A stretch of DNA of 64,000 bases from Sorex araneus (GCF_027595985.1 NC_073312.1:12715995-12779994), one strand, 5' to 3'. Shown: positions 9,107 to 19,534, counted from the first letter of the stretch. Program-made: numbers and translations. The notes: a model not told the origin generated them from the sequence alone.

Positions 9107-10785
9107 CTCATTATAAAATGGCAGCAATTCCTGCAAGTGTCTCCCGTGAGGGGCCTGGGGCATGCGGAGGGGAGGCGGGGGATGCTGACAGAGAAGAGGA
9201 ATGTGAATGGGGTTGAGGTTGGGGGGCGGGGCAGGCGGCCAGGTGGGCCTTCGGAAGAAAGTTCACCTCAGGGTCTATTATGCTGACCCAGAGACAATGA
9301 CCCTTGCTGCCAACGGAGCTTAAAGATCAGATCCCAGGGCGCCTAACCAGGTGGAGAAGTTTGCTGGATTTTAAATCAAGACAATGGCTTCAATGTCCAC
9401 CCTAAGCTGACATTCCCCATCTGATTTGGCCGATCACCCCCTTTTCAGAAACGAAAGTTCACTGTCCTCTGGAAATCCACCTTCTTTAAGGGAACAGAGA
9501 AAAACCTCTGAAGCTATTCACACTTCACGAATTCCTCGTCCTCCAAGGCCCAGGCACCCTCACCCCTACTTTGAGAAATATCACAGACCTTTGCAACTTC
9601 TACAATAGAGAAAATTCTCAGGACCTTGAGCGGGGTGGAGTTCTGAGATAGGATACCATGAGTATGACCCCCTAAAGGAAAAAGAGAAGCAAGAGAAGTA
9701 ATCAGTTGGTCTCCATCAAAACAAAAATCTTCTGGGTCGCCAAGGCGATGATGTTTGACCTTGGTGGTGGTGGGCGACAGAGGCTGAGTAGCATTGCAGA
9801 TCCCGGACAGCAAGATGGAAACTTGCAAATAAACCATGTCACCTCAGTCAAAATCACTGAAAAAGAAGAGAAAGAGCAAAAGAGAATGAAATGACACACA
9901 GCAAAGGGAAAAGATATTTTCAAACCCCCAACCTGACCAAGGCCGGCCCACAAATTCTTCTTGGAGAATGTTCTATCCCCGGAATATCCTGGCCGGGACG
10001 AGTACAGGACGCACCCGTGGAGGGCAGAGATGTGGAATGATTCAGCCTCCGGGAAAGACAGTTTCTTATAAACTCATTTGCCTCCCTTTTTCTTCTAGGT
10101 GTTTATTCAATAAAATCAAGACCTTGGCTCCCACCAAAACCTGTTCGCAAATGTTAATGCTGACTTTATTCCTGTTGCCCGAAGCTGGACACGTTCCAAA
10201 CGGTCTTGAACGGGAGAACGAGTGCGGCTCTGCCTCTGTCCGACGGACTGGCTCAGGGCAGGGCAGAGCCACGGCAGGAAGGGGGTGAGGCTCCAAGGCC
10301 TTGGGCCCGGTGGACGGGACGCCAGAATCAAAACACTTTTCTAGGATATGCTGGAAAAGAAAAACTTCCAAGAACAGGAAATCACAAATCAGCAGCTTTG
10401 GGGCAGGCGGGGAGGAGGGAGACTCCTCCACAAAGGGCACCGTGGACACTGGGGGTGGGCGGTGAAATGCCCAGCACTCGACTGGGGTGCTGATTACATG
10501 GCTGGGTGCGTTTGTCCAAACTCGCAGAGATGTCCAGCAATTGACTTCTGTATGGGAAATTATACCTTGATTTTAAATATTGTGGGAAGAAACCAAAAAA
10601 AAAAAAAAAAAAGCAGCTCGAGTAAACACACTGTTATTACCCCCGTGAGCCGTCGTGGGGCGGGTAAGCTGTTCTTAGGAGAGGCGACTGACACCTGTCT
10701 GGGATAAAATTGTGAGCAAACAGACTTTGTCTAAATACGCCTACAAAAAAAATAGAAAGTGAGTTGTGGAAGAAGTCAGCGGTCA
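9107..10785. other. Gene-free stretch
   Basis: No convincing exon. An A-rich, low-GC section at 9660-9940 (GAGAATGAAATGACACACAGC, GATATTTTCAAAC) could be a decayed L1 ORF2 fragment, but the match is too weak to call. AATAAA near 10110 and an 18-A run at about 10593 have no transcript to belong to. The section 9260-9420 is repeat-free and motif-rich. Confidence 0.35.
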
Positions 10786-10948
10786 GGGGCTGGACAGATA
10801 CTTCCAGGCTAAGCTCAGGTTTTGCATGCGGGAATCCAGACTCCATTCCTACCCATGGAATACATGGGGCCCCCAGCAGCACCAGGACCAATCCCCAATG
10901 TCAGAGTCAGGAGTAGCCCCGGGGCTCTACCTGATGTGCCCCCGAAAC
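10786..10948 (+). repeat. Old tRNA-derived SINE
   Basis: The copy starts GGGGCTGGACAGATACTTCCAGG and includes TTTTGCATGCGGG, CCATTCCTACCC, AGCAGCACCAGG, TCAGAGTCAGGAGTAGCCCC and GATGTGCCCCCGAAACAAG. It is diverged but collinear with the consensus. The retroposon that follows is inserted into its A-rich end. Confidence 0.75.
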
Positions 10949-11258
10949 AAGAATGAGTAGTCTTGAATGAACCTTTTCCTGGACACTTCACAGGACACAC
11001 CCTACCCATATTCCAAGAGCACCGCACCACATTTGATGGACTCAAAGTAGGAGGCAACCAACCTTAGTGGGAAATATTGTATTATTTCGGTTCTGCTTTG
11101 GGGCAGGGATTGGGGCTCAGGATGGAAACACCCAAATTATGGTGGTGGGAAGGTATAATGGTGGTGGGATTGGTGTCTGAATTTTAAATGTCATCAAATA
11201 TTGTGAGCTACTTTATAAAATAAAAAATGAAAAAAAAAAAAAGAATGAATGGTCTGAG
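10949..11258 (+). mobile_element. Polyadenylated retroposon (type B) with target duplication
   Basis: An imperfect duplication AAGAATGAGTAGTCTTGA (10949-10966) / AAGAATGAATGGTCTGAG (11241-11258) flanks an element that ends TATAAAATAAAAAATG plus an A12 tail. Internal words CGCACCACATTTGATGG, GTAGGAGGCAACCAA, TTCGGTTCTGCTTTGGGGCAGGGATT and GGTGGTGGGATTGGTGTCTGAAT recur, in the opposite strand, at 42292-42884. This copy lacks about 250 bp found between the first and second half of the 42-kb copy. The family is not one I can name. Confidence 0.8.
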
Positions 11259-11390
11259 GACCAGGGAGATGATGGAAAGGTTGAACATAGGCTTTGTGTT
11301 CCAGAGTCCTGAATTCATTCCTAGCATCACGCTGTCCCCTGAGCACCACCAAACACGACCCCAAAAACAGACAAACAAAGAAAGGCTAAG
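11256..11390 (+). repeat. Diverged SINE fragment
   Basis: GACCAGGGAGATGATGGAAAGG, TTGTGTTCCAGAGTCC, CTGAATTCATTCCTAGCATC, TGTCCCCTGAGCACCACC and CGACCCCAAAAACAGACAAAC follow SINE order without the middle (CTGAGTGCAGAGCC) block. It may be the continuation of the SINE split by the retroposon at 10949. Confidence 0.6.
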
Positions 11391-11599
11391 CTGCCTGATT
11401 TGATTCTAGAAATCCATCAAACCTTCTGTGTGGAGTACGTGTAGTGGTGGCAGCAGAACTGAATGTGGGCGGTGTTGGGGTAGGGAAGGAATTGAGCCAT
11501 GTAAAGGCTTATTGGTGCATGTGTGGGTCCTACCATCTTCCATGGGGGGGAGCAGATTCAGAGTGAATATGGAGATTATTAATTCACTGATATTCTGGG

Positions 11600-12165
11600 C
11601 AAGAGTCGCCGCTGCCGCGAGAGTCTCTTGCCCGCACGCCTGGCTGTCTTCCCTGGGGCCCCTCAGAGGGGAAGGGCTCTAGCTTCCCTCCCCACCCAGA
11701 GCAGAGCTCCCGGCGGCCAAAGACCACCGGAACCTAGCTACAGCCATGCTGGAGGCTCTACACGTTTGGACAGGCCTCATGCATGAAGGTACCGGCAGAG
11801 GAACCCAGGGCCAACATCCAGAGAGAGACTTAAAAGCAAGCTCTCAGAAGCGATATCTTTAGCCTTCTTCTCCCTCTGGGAGAAACTGGCAATCTTCTGA
11901 GAGTTTCCTGCCCCCATGGGACAGCCTTGCAAGCTCCCCATGGTGTATTCATATGCAAAATCCAGTAACAAGCTGGATCTCATTCCCCTGACCCTGAAGA
12001 GCCCCCAGTGCAACATCGTTAGGAGGGCCGAGTCGAGAGAGACTTCTAAGATCTCAGGGAAAGGACGAATGGAGAGGTTACTGAGCCCGCCCGAGAAATC
12101 GGTGATTAACGGGATACTGTGTGATACTGTGATTCTGAGCAAGAGTTAAACTCGCGAGAGCCACA
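11600..12165 (+). repeat. Unclassified interspersed repeat (plus copy)
   Basis: The best supported part, 11880-12110, is the reverse complement of the repeat at 6570: TTTCCTGCCCCCATGGGACAG, CTTGCAAGCTCCCCATGG, GTATTCATATGC, CAGTAACAAGCTGGATCTCATTCCCCTGACCCTGAAGAGCC, GGAGGGCCGAG, GAAAGGACGAATGGAG. The upstream part (GAGTCTCTTGCCCGCACGCC, CATGCTGGAGGC) probably belongs to the same element but has no second copy in this window. Confidence 0.55.
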
Positions 12166-12490
12166 TAGGACAGAGGGCTTGACAAAGCTGGGCCTGCGGG
12201 GGACGTGGAGGCTAAGTGCACACATGCAGAGGCTGGAGCATGTGTGAGTAGAGCGCACCACAGCCCTCGAGGGAGCCCGTGGGATGAGGAGTACACGAAC
12301 AGAGCACACCCCAGCCAGCGCACAGAACCCCGTTTGACCATGGGGGTCAGAAGGAGGCAGATACACGCTCCGACGAACCCAGAAATCGTCGTGCTCGGTG
12401 GGGAAGCCAGATCCAGTCCTACAGGATGGGATGGGCTTGGGGAATATTGTGCAGTTCCGTTCATAGGGGGCTTCCAGAGTAGGAAAAAAG
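12166..12490. other. Unassigned sequence between repeats
   Basis: Repeated words such as AGCGCACCACAGCCC, GAGCACACCCCAGCC and AGCGCACAGAACCCC hint at weak internal periodicity. No gene is visible. It may be part of the L1 body that ends at 12757. Confidence 0.3.
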
Positions 12491-12757
12491 GGATTTGTTG
12501 CCCAAAGAGGGAGAAAGAGAAAGAGAGGAGAAGAGAGAGAGAGAAAGAGAGAGAGAAGAGAGAGAGAAGGAAAGCACCCGCCATAGAGGCAGGCAGGGGG
12601 TGGGAAGTGGGGTAGGGGGAGGGAACCTGGGGACACTGGTGCTGGGAAATGTACACTGGCGGAGGGATGGGTGTTGGAACACTGTGTGACTGGAATCCAA
12701 TCATCATGAACAGCTTTGTAAAGGTCTCACAGTGATTCAATACAAAAGTTTAAAAAA
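12491..12757 (+). mobile_element. L1 3' end, plus strand (young-type 3' UTR)
   Basis: A G/A-rich tract (GAGA repeats 12508-12584, then GGGGGAGGG) precedes GGTGCTGGGAAATGTACACTGG, GGAGGGATGGGTGTTGG, AACAGCTTTGTAAAGG and CACAGTGATTCAATACAAAAG. The same order ends the L1 at 61964-62605 and the fragment at 32097. That places this as the 3' UTR of the lineage's L1, with the purine tract typical of L1 3' UTRs. Confidence 0.8.
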
Positions 12758-12764
12758 TGGATTT

Positions 12765-12950
12765 GTGGGTGCTGGAGCTTGGGACCTGGGGAGCATGGGG
12801 TACTGCTGACTGGTTTTCATCTTGGGTGATAAAAGTGTCCTAAAATGGAATTGTAGCATGTTTAATAAGTTAATATACTAAGAGCCATTTGATTTCATAC
12901 TATAAATGGGTGATTTGTATGGAATGGACATTCTTTCAATTAAATTTTTT
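12765..12950 (+). mobile_element. Old L1M 3' end
   Basis: GGGTGCTGGAGCTTGGGACC, ATATACTAAGAGCCATTTGATTTCATACTATAAATGGGTGATTTGTATGG and TTCAATTAAA match the L1M 3' end (taaaaaccactgaattgtacactttaaatgggtgaattgtatggtatg...caataaa). It is an ancient fragment interrupted downstream by a SINE. Confidence 0.75.
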
Positions 12951-13200
12951 TTTCACGTTTTAGCAGAGTGGGTAGGGCATTTATTTGCCTTGCATGCGGC
13001 CAACCCGGGTTTGATTCCCTCATCCTTCTCAGAGAGGCCGGCAAGCTATCGAGAGTATCCTGCCACATGGCAAAGCCTGGCAAGCTACCTGTACCGTATT
13101 CAATATGCCAAAAACATAACAAGTCTCACAATGGAGACATTACTGGTGCCCACTCAAGCAAATCAATGAACAAGGGATGACAGTGCTATAGTGCTTTCAC
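12951..13200 (+). repeat. Second SINE type, plus strand
   Basis: The GGGGCTGGAG start is lost (TTCACGTTTTAGCAGAGTGGG). From GCATGCGGCCAACCCGGGTTTGATTCC onward it follows the copy at 6833: AGAGAGGCCGGCAAGC, ATGGCAAAGCCTGGCAAGC, TTCAATATGCCAAAAAC, AGTCTCACAATGGAGAC and GGGATGACAGTGC. Confidence 0.88.
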
Positions 13201-14632
13201 TTTTTATTAGGGGCGGAGGGGAAGGCTGGGGCCACATCTTAGGCTTCTAAGGGGCTGCTCACAGCATGATGGGGATGGAATTCAGAAAAAGGATACGCGT
13301 TAACCCTTTGAGATATCTCCAGGCCCCAGGAAAACCCCTTTACAAAGAAGAAAGAGAAAGGCCCAGAATGTGCCAGAATGGCCCAGAATTCACATTTCCG
13401 TGATGCTGTCTGCGACCCCCAGTGGCAAGAGGGAACTTGTAAGATGGCCCCTGTCTTAGGAACACTGGGACAAGGCCGTGGCTATTGCCCTGTGTCCTTC
13501 CGGGCTAACATGGTTGAGGGTACCCTGGACCGGGATCCCTGGCAGAGGGGCCAGAGGGGAGGAAGGAAGATGCCCCCATGTAACTTCGTGTCTGGATATT
13601 CCGTTGAAATCTCATTATCATCCAAGCGTTCCTGCTGCATGGGAGAATGATTATAAAAAATGATACCCATTACGTGGAATTTAGCGTAACGATGAAAAGC
13701 ACATTTAATGACAGAGAAAGGAACATAATCTGGAAAATCGCCATTGAAGCTTTGTTTTTATTGTTTAAATAAATAAACAGAGTCCTCAGTGGTGAAAGAT
13801 GCCCTGGATTCAGAGAAGAGCAAGCCCAGCCAGGTTTGGGTGGCAGATGGGATGGTGAGGGCGCAGGAGGTTGCCCAGGTGAAGTCAGGAGCAAGGCCAG
13901 CCCATTTCCCGAGCCCCAGCAGGAGAGGAAGTAGCTACTGGCGTTTTCCCAGGTAGGGAGTGAGCCTGGGCAGAGAGCATGATCACCAATGGCCGAGAGT
14001 GAGGGGGTCAGATTTGCTCGTGTGCAAATGACATGTAGTGAGAATCAATGTTCTCAGCTCTTTGTTTTTCCTTCTGCCTTGTTCCTCCAGCCTTCTTCCG
14101 GGACACTTACCCCCTAGACTCCAAGCTCACCCAACACCAGCTTCTGTGCTGAGCTTTTTCTGTGCTCTTCCCTCCTTCCCATGTATTCATGAAATAAAGG
14201 TGCTTCTTGTGCTCGTTGTAGAGGCAAGGAATTGGATGAGGAATGACACGTGAGTCATGGGATTCTCAGCCAGGCACGCTGATGCTTGTTGAGAACACTG
14301 GGTCGGGGGCGGGGCACATTGAGAAGGACTCCGCTGCTCAGAACATCTTTCTCAGAGCTGTCCTTTCAAACCCACCTGGAGGAGCTCTCCACCCCCCAAC
14401 CCCCTACCCCACCATAACCACCTGCCACAGAGTCCAAGACACCCAACAGGTTGCCATCCCAGCACTTTGCGATCAAGACAGAAAACCAGGTCTAGCTGTG
14501 TCGGAGTTCATCAACTCAGTTGTGCAAAGCCGGATAGGAAGCCAGACCCCAGCTCTGTTCTCAGGATGGTCTGATGGGCACAGCTCACCTCAGCTTACTC
14601 TTTTCCCAATGAAACACCTCCCCAAGGGCATT
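13201..14632. other. Gene-free stretch with one candidate regulatory block
   Basis: No gene. The block 13590-13780 is repeat-free and rich in TTATAA, CATTACG, TTTAATGA and GTTTTTATTG words, like many conserved non-coding elements. The remainder is GC-mixed and featureless. An AATAAA near 14193 has no visible transcript. Confidence 0.35.
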
Positions 14633-14838
14633 AAGAATAACAACCCAAATGGGGCTGGAGCGATAGCACAGCAGGCAGGGTGTTTGCCTTGCATGCGGCT
14701 GACCTGGGTTCAAATCCCGGCATCCCATATGGTCCCCTGAGCACCGCCAGAAGTAATTCCTGAGTGCAGAACCAGGAGTAACCCCTGTGCATCGTCAGGT
14801 GTGACCCAAAAAGCCAAAAAAAAAAAAGAATAACAACC
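14633..14838 (+). mobile_element. tRNA-derived SINE with 13-bp target duplication
   Basis: AAGAATAACAACC occurs at 14633-14645 and again, perfectly, at 14826-14838. The SINE body starts at 14651 (GGGGCTGGAGCGATAGCACAGC), has GACCTGGGTTCAAATCCC as box B, ends GGTGTGACCCAAAAAGCC and has an A-tail. Five bases (CAAAT) between the duplication and the head are unexplained. The perfect duplication suggests a fairly recent insertion. Confidence 0.95.
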
Positions 14839-14844
14839 AAAAAA

Positions 14845-14985
14845 CTGTTGGATCCAGAGAAATAGTGAAGGTGAATGCCTGGTGTGTGGCTGACCCTGGT
14901 TCCATGCAGGGTCCCCGGAACATGGCAGGGCGGGTGGACCTAAGCACAGCAGGGTTGTGGGGGGAGGTAACCCCAACACTCCTGG
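14845..14985 (+). repeat. Possible old SINE remnant
   Basis: GATCCAGAGAAATAGTGAAGG, GTGTGGCTGACCCTGGTTCCATGC and GGTCCCCGGAACATGG follow head and box-B order. The second half is not recognisable. Confidence 0.4.
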
Positions 14986-15737
14986 GTCTGGACAGAGCAG
15001 TATTTTTAGGTCTTCATGTTGAACCACTAGCTGGGTTGGCTGAGAATCATTGGGAGGAGCTTCCCCCCCTCACTCTCCCCCGAGCCCCTCCCCAGCCCCA
15101 ACCCTGCCTGGAAGGCTGAGGGGGAAAACGGGGGAAGGGCTGTTGTTCCTGAGTTTCTAGGACCTGCCTGTTCTTGGCTCCGGACCCACAGCCCAGTCCT
15201 TTCTGCTCTGGGACATTCCATAAACACTACTTGAATTACACGAAGAATTCTAATCAAATGACCAAACAAGATCCCCAGATACTGTATGATTGTAGTGGCC
15301 TGGTTTCAAATGCTCTGCCCTGCTCCGGGGCCAGTGATTCCCGTGGATGCTCCCTCCGTTGTTTCTGCTGGGAGAGACCGTGGCTACCTGAGACATTCAA
15401 ACGGGAAGGTAGGGAGCTGCGTTCCCATGACCTCCTTCTCCTCTTTCCTCCTTTGAACCGTCAAAGAAAAGCAAACCTCACGGTGCCACCCAGCAGGAAC
15501 TCTGCAGCTAGCTCTCGTGGTAACGCTGTGTTCCAAAACTTCAGAGGCTGATGGGGAGCCCAGATCACCCTGAAGATCTTGTTCCAGAGTTTGCCCAGAA
15601 GCAATGTTCTACATGCATTGCTGTGAACGCCATCAGATGTCAAGGTCATCGTCAGCCATCGGCAGAGGAGAGGAAACGGGGTTTCCGACGTTTTGCTGCC
15701 TGTGAGAAAAGGTCATTTCTCCCAGACTTGGCTTCCC

Positions 15738-15885
15738 TCACTTGTGGTCCCTGATCTGCAGCCTAACCAGCGCCTGAGAGCTCATCATAAACACAGAATC
15801 TGACCCCAGGCCTCCTGAATCAGCATCTCAGTGTTAACAAGGTCCCCAGATAATCCCTCTATCAGCTAGCATTCCAAAATCACTG
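15738..15885 (+). mobile_element. MER5A-like hAT-Charlie DNA transposon fragment
   Basis: TTGTGGTCCCTGATCTGCAGC, GAATCTGACCCCAGGCCTCCTGAATCAGCATCTC and GTTAACAAGGTCCCCAGATAATCC reproduce MER5A in order (gtggtccctagaccagcagc...accccagacctactgaatcag...ttaacaagccctccaggtgattc). Non-autonomous, old, with no coding capacity. Confidence 0.7.
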
Positions 15886-16475
15886 CTTACTAAGTCTGTC
15901 TCTTTTGCCAAGGAAGGGTGAAGTTTCTGGTCTTGCAGGGAAACTTCCACCAGGCCAACTTCCAGCAATCCTAACTGGGTCATGGGCTTTTGTGAAAAAG
16001 GAAAGGCTTTATTGCTGTCTGGAGTTCTCAGTGGTAGGAACCATCTCAGATCTTTCTCCCCAACCTTTTGTTTCATAGTGTTCTTACATGGGTAGAAGGA
16101 GGGGCTGAAGACTTTTATCTTGTCTCTATCTTGAAACACAGGAGGTGACTTTTAGGGTAAACAGGATGGGACCCTGAGATCATCAGGTCCGCTGATCTCT
16201 TGAATAATGACGCTTTGGGTGCATTTTCCTTCCTAGAACAGTTCTGCTGGCTGCCCTGTAGGTAGAAGACCAGCAGGGACACAGGTCAAGGTTCCTAAAG
16301 CAGTTCTAACATTTACTGCCTTGGCATAAACAGCTCCTGCAAACAGCACGCGTGCATCATTATCTTCACCCAATTCATTCTTGTCCCTATAGTGCCAGGG
16401 CTGTTGGCATTAACCTGTAGGTGTGCAACTCCTGCCGCCCTTTCAGTGATTTGTGTGACTTCACCTAAAAAAGCA
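15886..16475. other. Gene-free stretch
   Basis: AT-moderate single-copy-looking DNA with no exon, RNA gene or repeat that I can identify. Confidence 0.4.
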
Positions 16476-16605
16476 ATATTTGGGGCTGGGGATATGATTC
16501 ACGTGACAAAGCACACGCCCAACCTGGGCAAGGTCCTAAGTTCAATTCCTGGTACCCCAGAGACCCTCAAGTACCACTTAATGTGGCTCCTGTATAAGTA
16601 AATAC
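16476..16605 (+). repeat. Diverged SINE, plus strand
   Basis: The copy starts GGGGCTGGGGATATGATTCACG, has AAGTTCAATTCCTGGTACCCC as box-B region and CTCAAGTACC in place of CTGAGCACC. Only the first 110 bp are recognisable. An L1 3' end of opposite strand follows directly. Confidence 0.65.
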
Positions 16606-16610
16606 TTTAA

Positions 16611-16775
16611 TTTTTTTTTTGTTGAATCACTGTAAGATAGAGCCTTACAAAGCTGTTCGTGAACAGATTTCAGTCATCTAGTGTTCCGACACCCATCCAA
16701 CACCAGTATATGTTTCCCAGCACCAGGGTCTACAGTTTTCCTCCCTTTACCCCCACCCTGACCCTTTTTAAAAGC
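16611..16775 (-). mobile_element. L1 3' end, minus strand
   Basis: A T-run (complement of the A-tail) leads into TTGAATCACTGTAAG, CTTACAAAGCTGTTCGTGAAC, AGTGTTCCGACACCCATCC, AACACCAGTATATG and TTTCCCAGCACC, which is the reverse complement of the 12.6-kb and 32.3-kb L1 ends. It is truncated after about 160 bp. Confidence 0.8.
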
Positions 16776-16954
16776 CATGATTTATTTCATCAGTGAAAAA
16801 TTTGGCAGATATCGTCACAGTGAGACAAACGTGCCTTCTGCCCATATCTAAAGCCAGCACCCCCTTGTCTACTTTTATCTGCTCTTGCTGCTGAGTGGAG
16901 ACTTCCTTCTCCTTCTGCAGGTGCAGGAAAGCACCGTTACTTCCCATTGGAAAG

Positions 16955-16978
16955 CAAGGCATGCTGGGACTTGTAGTT
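16955..16978 (-). promoter_or_regulatory. ZNF143/SBS-like motif, second copy
   Basis: GGCATGCTGGGACTTGTAGTTTA contains, on the minus strand, ACTACAAGTCCCAGCATGC, one base from the Staf/ZNF143 consensus ACTACAATTCCCAGCATGC. The flanking AAAGCAAGG / TTTAATGATC resembles the flank at 6455-6488 (ATAGCAAA / TTTGATGATG), so both may sit in copies of an old repeat. Confidence 0.45.
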
Positions 16979-17144
16979 TAATGATCGTGGTCGCTTTGAA
17001 ATAGGGTTTCCGTACAGTAATTTTCACAGACTATAAATCCTTTGTTGGCTTTGTGCCCAATTTCATTGCCCTACAAAGTCCCTGACACCATACCAGTAGA
17101 CACGCCTGTGGACAGTGCCTCACATTTCATGTCTATTTTGTGGA

Positions 17145-17335
17145 GACTTTTTTTGTTTGTCTGTTTTTTGGGTCACACCCAGCGATGCACAGGGGTCACT
17201 CCTGGCTCTGCACTCAGGAATTACCCCTGGCGGTGCTCAGGGGATCATATGGGATGCTGGGAATCAAACCCGGGTCAGCCGTATGCAAGGCAAATGCCCT
17301 ATCCGCTGTGCTATCACTCCAGCCCGACTTTTTCT
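17145..17335 (-). mobile_element. tRNA-derived SINE, minus strand, near full length
   Basis: TTTTTTGGGTCACACCCAGCG, CACTCCTGGCTCTGCACTCAGG, GGCGGTGCTCAGGGG, GGGAATCAAACCCGGGTCAGCC and GTGCTATCACTCCAGCCC run from tail to head. GACTTTTT is present on both sides (about 17146 and 17328), a likely short target duplication. Confidence 0.93.
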
Positions 17336-18514
17336 TTTCTTTTTTTTTTTTTGGAGTAAAAATAGATTTTATTTGGAAGGTTTGAAGGGGAGGAGCGAGA
17401 GAAAGCAGGAGAGAGTGGAGAGTAACACTCTCAAGAAAGGGTGCAGGCTTCCCCAAAGGCAGAGAAGCCCTTACACACAGCCCAGCATTAGATGGGAAAA
17501 TACACATCTCACGGGGAGAGATACGGGTGACACGTGCTCGGACACCACATGTGCTCAGCCACTCGGGCCCAAGCAGCACCCGGGCTCGGGCAGCATATGT
17601 GCCATTGCGGACACTTATTCCGAGCCAGGATGTCTCCGCGTGAGGAGCTCTTAAAAGGGCCAAAAAGATGCACGCGGACCTGGCAGGCGTGCCTGGGCGT
17701 GCCAGCCCCGGCCAGTGGGCTTCCGAAGCCGGGACGGGGAGTTAGAGGAAGCCAGTGTGCCAGATGGAGTGTGATTACGTGGCTCAGCGCTTCTGCCTGG
17801 CTGGTACCCAGACAGGCTCCCGAGTCCCCAGGAGAGCCCAGCGGGTTGGCACCCCCTGCAGAAAAGAAGGTGGCTTCTCATGAGTGACCCCAGGCCGGTG
17901 GCTGGGTCTCTGAGTCGAGTTGGAGTGATAAGAGCTCGGAGGACAGTCATTATTTTCTGTTCACAGCTGGGCAGTGTTTCTGGAGGTTGGGGCTGTAAGG
18001 AATCCCCTCCCAAAGTCTTGCTGGTGGAGAAACAACCAGTCAGGACTCTGCTGAACACCAAAGAACGTTCCAGAAGCAGGCAGGCAGAAGGGCTCTTTGG
18101 CCGCCGTTGTTAGAATGGCTGACGCCTCTCCCAGGTCTGGGGTCCGGGAGGTGCCCGAGGGCAGCCGTCTCTGGCCCGGCTGCATTTCTGCCTGAGCAGC
18201 ATCTGAGAAATGATGATGGTCTCAGTCAGAGGGGGAGTCAGCAACAACCAGTGAAGGACAGGAATCTAAGATCAAGACTCTGGCCACTGCCTCCCCAACT
18301 GGCATGGGGCGAGCTTCAGTGGAGCTAATCAGGGCATGGGGCTACGGCTCCCCCCAACCCTGAGGCAGAGACCCCCAAGGCCTGGGGAGCAGCAGGCTGG
18401 CAGCCATGTCGGGAAGCCGGCAGCCCCTGCAGTTTTGCACCAGCATCTTCAGGTCAGCCACAGCGTGGCTTTCCAGACAACTTGCAGCTGTTCTATGTGG
18501 ATAGGTTTGAAATC
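17336..18514. other. Gene-free stretch
   Basis: No gene. A T-run at 17340-17352 may be the tail of another insertion. GC rises from 17.5 kb. Long open frames here lack domains and overlap on both strands. Confidence 0.4.
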
Positions 18515-18690
18515 AGGCCAGGGGCTAGGGTGGTCCCGGGCCTAGAGCTCCTTCCTGCTTTGCAAGCATGAAGCCATGAGTTCGACCCCCAGCTCCACCT
18601 GCAGGCCCTGAGAGTGAGTCCGACAGCTCTTCCGTCTGTGATACCGACAAGGCAAGTGATTTGCAGCCAGGTGAGGATGAATTCCTCAAC
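18515..18690 (+). repeat. Possible old SINE remnant
   Basis: GGGGCTAGGGTGGTCCCGGG, TTGCAAGCATGAAGCCATGAGTTCGACCCC and AGGCCCTGAGAGTGAG hint at head, box B (GAGTTCGACCC) and start of the body. Beyond that no alignment is possible by eye. Confidence 0.4.
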
Positions 18691-18808
18691 TAAAGGGGCA
18701 TGACGCCCCCCCCACCGCCCCAGCTCTGTAACTAAAACCGGGTCTGTCTAGCAGAGCCTGGAGGGCAACCTGGGAAACGCCGCGGAAAAGAACCCACCAG
18801 CCTGGGTC

Positions 18809-19025
18809 TAAAAATAAAGAGACGGGAGCCGGAGCGATAGCACAGCGGGTAGGGCGTTCGCCTTGCACGCAGCCGACCCGGGTTCGATCCCCGGCATCCC
18901 ATATGGTCCCCCAAGCACTGCCAGAAGTAATTCCTGAGTGCAAAGCCAGGAGTAACCCCTGAGCATCGCTGGGTGTGACCCAAAAAGAGCAAAAAAAAAA
19001 AAAAACCATAAAAATAAAGAGACGG
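18809..19025 (+). mobile_element. tRNA-derived SINE with perfect 17-bp target duplication
   Basis: TAAAAATAAAGAGACGG is present at 18809-18825 and at 19009-19025 without mismatch. Between them is an almost intact element: GAGCCGGAGCGATAGCACAGCGGG (box A region), CGACCCGGGTTCGATCCCC (box B), GGTGTGACCCAAAAAGAGC and an A15 tail. This is the cleanest SINE insertion of the window and probably one of the youngest. Confidence 0.97.
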
Positions 19026-19129
19026 AGGAAAATCAGAGCCAGTGTGGCTCTGGGGACAGCCATCCTCCCGCCATCCTCCTGCCTGGTGGGTGAGACTGGA
19101 AACTAGAGAGAGTTAGGCAGTTCCTCAAA

Positions 19130-19530
19130 ATGCAGGAATAGAATTACCGCACGGTCCAGCCATGACACCCCTCATCCACAGAATTATAGACGGAATCACA
19201 TCCATGATTGCTCCTCACACTGTTATTCCCAGTAGCCCATACTCCTAATTCCCAACGAACATTTGGGAAAAACCCAAATGCTCCATGGTAGATCAATAAA
19301 ACAGTACAATGAACTATGATCTGCCTTGAAATGGAAGGAAGAGGTTGCATGAAGGTTCCATGCAACCCGATGGCTGAGCTTGAAAGATGTGATGGTAAGT
19401 GTGAAGCAAGGAGGCGCCCAAAGGCTGATTCTGTGTGATCCCAAGGCCACCAGCTAGCTGAAAGCATCAAGTTCATAAAGACAGAAAGTAGAATAGTGGT
19501 TCCAGGAGGCTGCAGAATCAGGAAATGGGG
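19130..19530 (+). mobile_element. Old L1M fragment
   Basis: The order AACATTTGGGAAAAACCCAAATG..., CCATGGTAGATCAATAAAACAG, TGCCTTGAAATGGAAGGAAGAGG, CTTGAAAGATGTGATGG, TTCATAAAGACAGAAAGTAGAATAGTGGTTCCAGG matches the L1M ORF2-end/3' region (caaatgtccatcaac...ataaagaaaatgtggt...cattagagacagaaagtagaatggtggttgccagg). No open frame survives. Confidence 0.75.
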
Positions 19531-19534
19531 ATTT

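Noticed and set aside
16955..16978. Calling a ZNF143-driven promoter
   Set aside because: No CpG island, exon or transcription start evidence lies next to the motif, so only the motif is reported.
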